From NCBI RefSeq assembly GCF_021172045.1, contig NZ_CP087164.1:2790001-2854000 (forward strand): a DNA stretch of 64,000 nucleotides, in the 5' to 3' direction. Position 1 is the stretch's first letter; each line of letters begins with the position of its first letter. The position numbers and the translations under genes were made by a program. Origin of the DNA: Capillimicrobium parvum (GTDB taxonomy: Bacteria; Actinomycetota; Thermoleophilia; Solirubrobacterales; Solirubrobacteraceae). Below are positions 63,950-64,000 of this stretch, piece by piece. The notes beneath the pieces were generated by a model, which searched no databases, was not told the DNA's origin, and saw only the letters and a list, made by a program, of their open reading frames with translations.

Positions 63950-63955
63950 ACGGTA
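63950..63955 (-). promoter_or_regulatory. Probable -10 element of the GMC operon
   Basis: On the minus strand TACCGT ends 6 bases before the ATG at 63943. It shows that the operon begins inside the window and is complete. Confidence 0.45.
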
Positions 63956-64000
63956 CGCAGCCCCCTGTCGGGCGGCATGTCCCGGGGCGCACAGATCGTT

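Overview
The window is a very GC-rich, gene-dense chromosomal segment (GC well above 70% by eye). It almost certainly comes from an actinobacterium of the class Thermoleophilia (Solirubrobacterales type: Conexibacter, Solirubrobacter, Baekduia, Patulibacter and relatives). The evidence is the actinobacterial pairing of a GarA-like FHA protein with a FtsR-like MerR regulator, a short RsiG-like protein with one c-di-GMP motif, an EF-Ts of about 200 residues, and extreme G/C preference at third codon positions. No tRNA, rRNA, CRISPR array, integrase or transposase was found.

Bases 1-17.9 kb are a housekeeping block on the plus strand: the end of an rluD-type gene, rpsB-tsf-pyrH-frr-uppS-cdsA, dxr-rseP, then ispG-proS and a CDP-alcohol phosphatidyltransferase. 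It covers translation, UMP kinase, undecaprenyl diphosphate and MEP isoprenoid synthesis, CDP-diacylglycerol and phospholipid synthesis, and site-2 proteolysis. The usual rseP-ispG neighbourhood is interrupted by an acyl-CoA synthetase, a frameshifted secreted metalloprotease and a minus-strand alpha-hydroxyacid oxidase/methyltransferase pair. A regulatory cluster follows: RsiG-like, GarA-like, FtsR-like, apt and an SRPBCC protein.

Bases 18-36 kb are accessory metabolism: a membrane protein with an HTH-like N-terminus, thioesterase, NAD synthetase, a wax ester synthase with a coupled 45-residue membrane peptide, an amidohydrolase, an RlpA-like secreted protein, DNA polymerase IV, hydrolases, an enoyl-CoA hydratase, a thioredoxin/TPR protein, a phytoene-desaturase-like flavoprotein with an unknown partner, an orphan response regulator divergent from a universal stress protein, and a ferritin-like protein. 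Bases 36-48.6 kb carry secreted proteins, a frameshifted HAD hydrolase, an acyltransferase, a GDSL esterase, an internally deleted saccharopine-dehydrogenase-like gene, an ABC-2 exporter, a HhH-GPD protein, a fatty acid desaturase plus cyclopropane-synthase-like methyltransferase (membrane lipid modification) and a secreted phosphodiesterase. Bases 48.8-64 kb carry an HrpA helicase, a three-gene tail-collar (Mdp-like) operon, an AI-2E family permease, a PadR/cupin divergent pair with visible operators, a ClC channel, VOC-fold proteins, a deacetylase and a GMC oxidoreductase operon whose promoter is visible near the right end.

Three themes run across the window. First, many genes have a TANNNT -10 hexamer only 6-10 bases before the start codon, which implies leaderless transcripts; two such promoters precede tiny upstream ORFs. 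Second, intergenic spaces hold dispersed repeats: an 82-bp unit in three tandem copies plus a distant solo copy, and two palindromic families with two copies each. Third, there are three broken genes: two single frameshifts and one large in-frame deletion. I see no single dramatic new system. The best leads are the repeat families, the leaderless/uORF architecture, the single-motif RsiG-like protein, the S2 protein with a long tail, the tandem-collar operon and the flavoprotein/unknown-partner pair.
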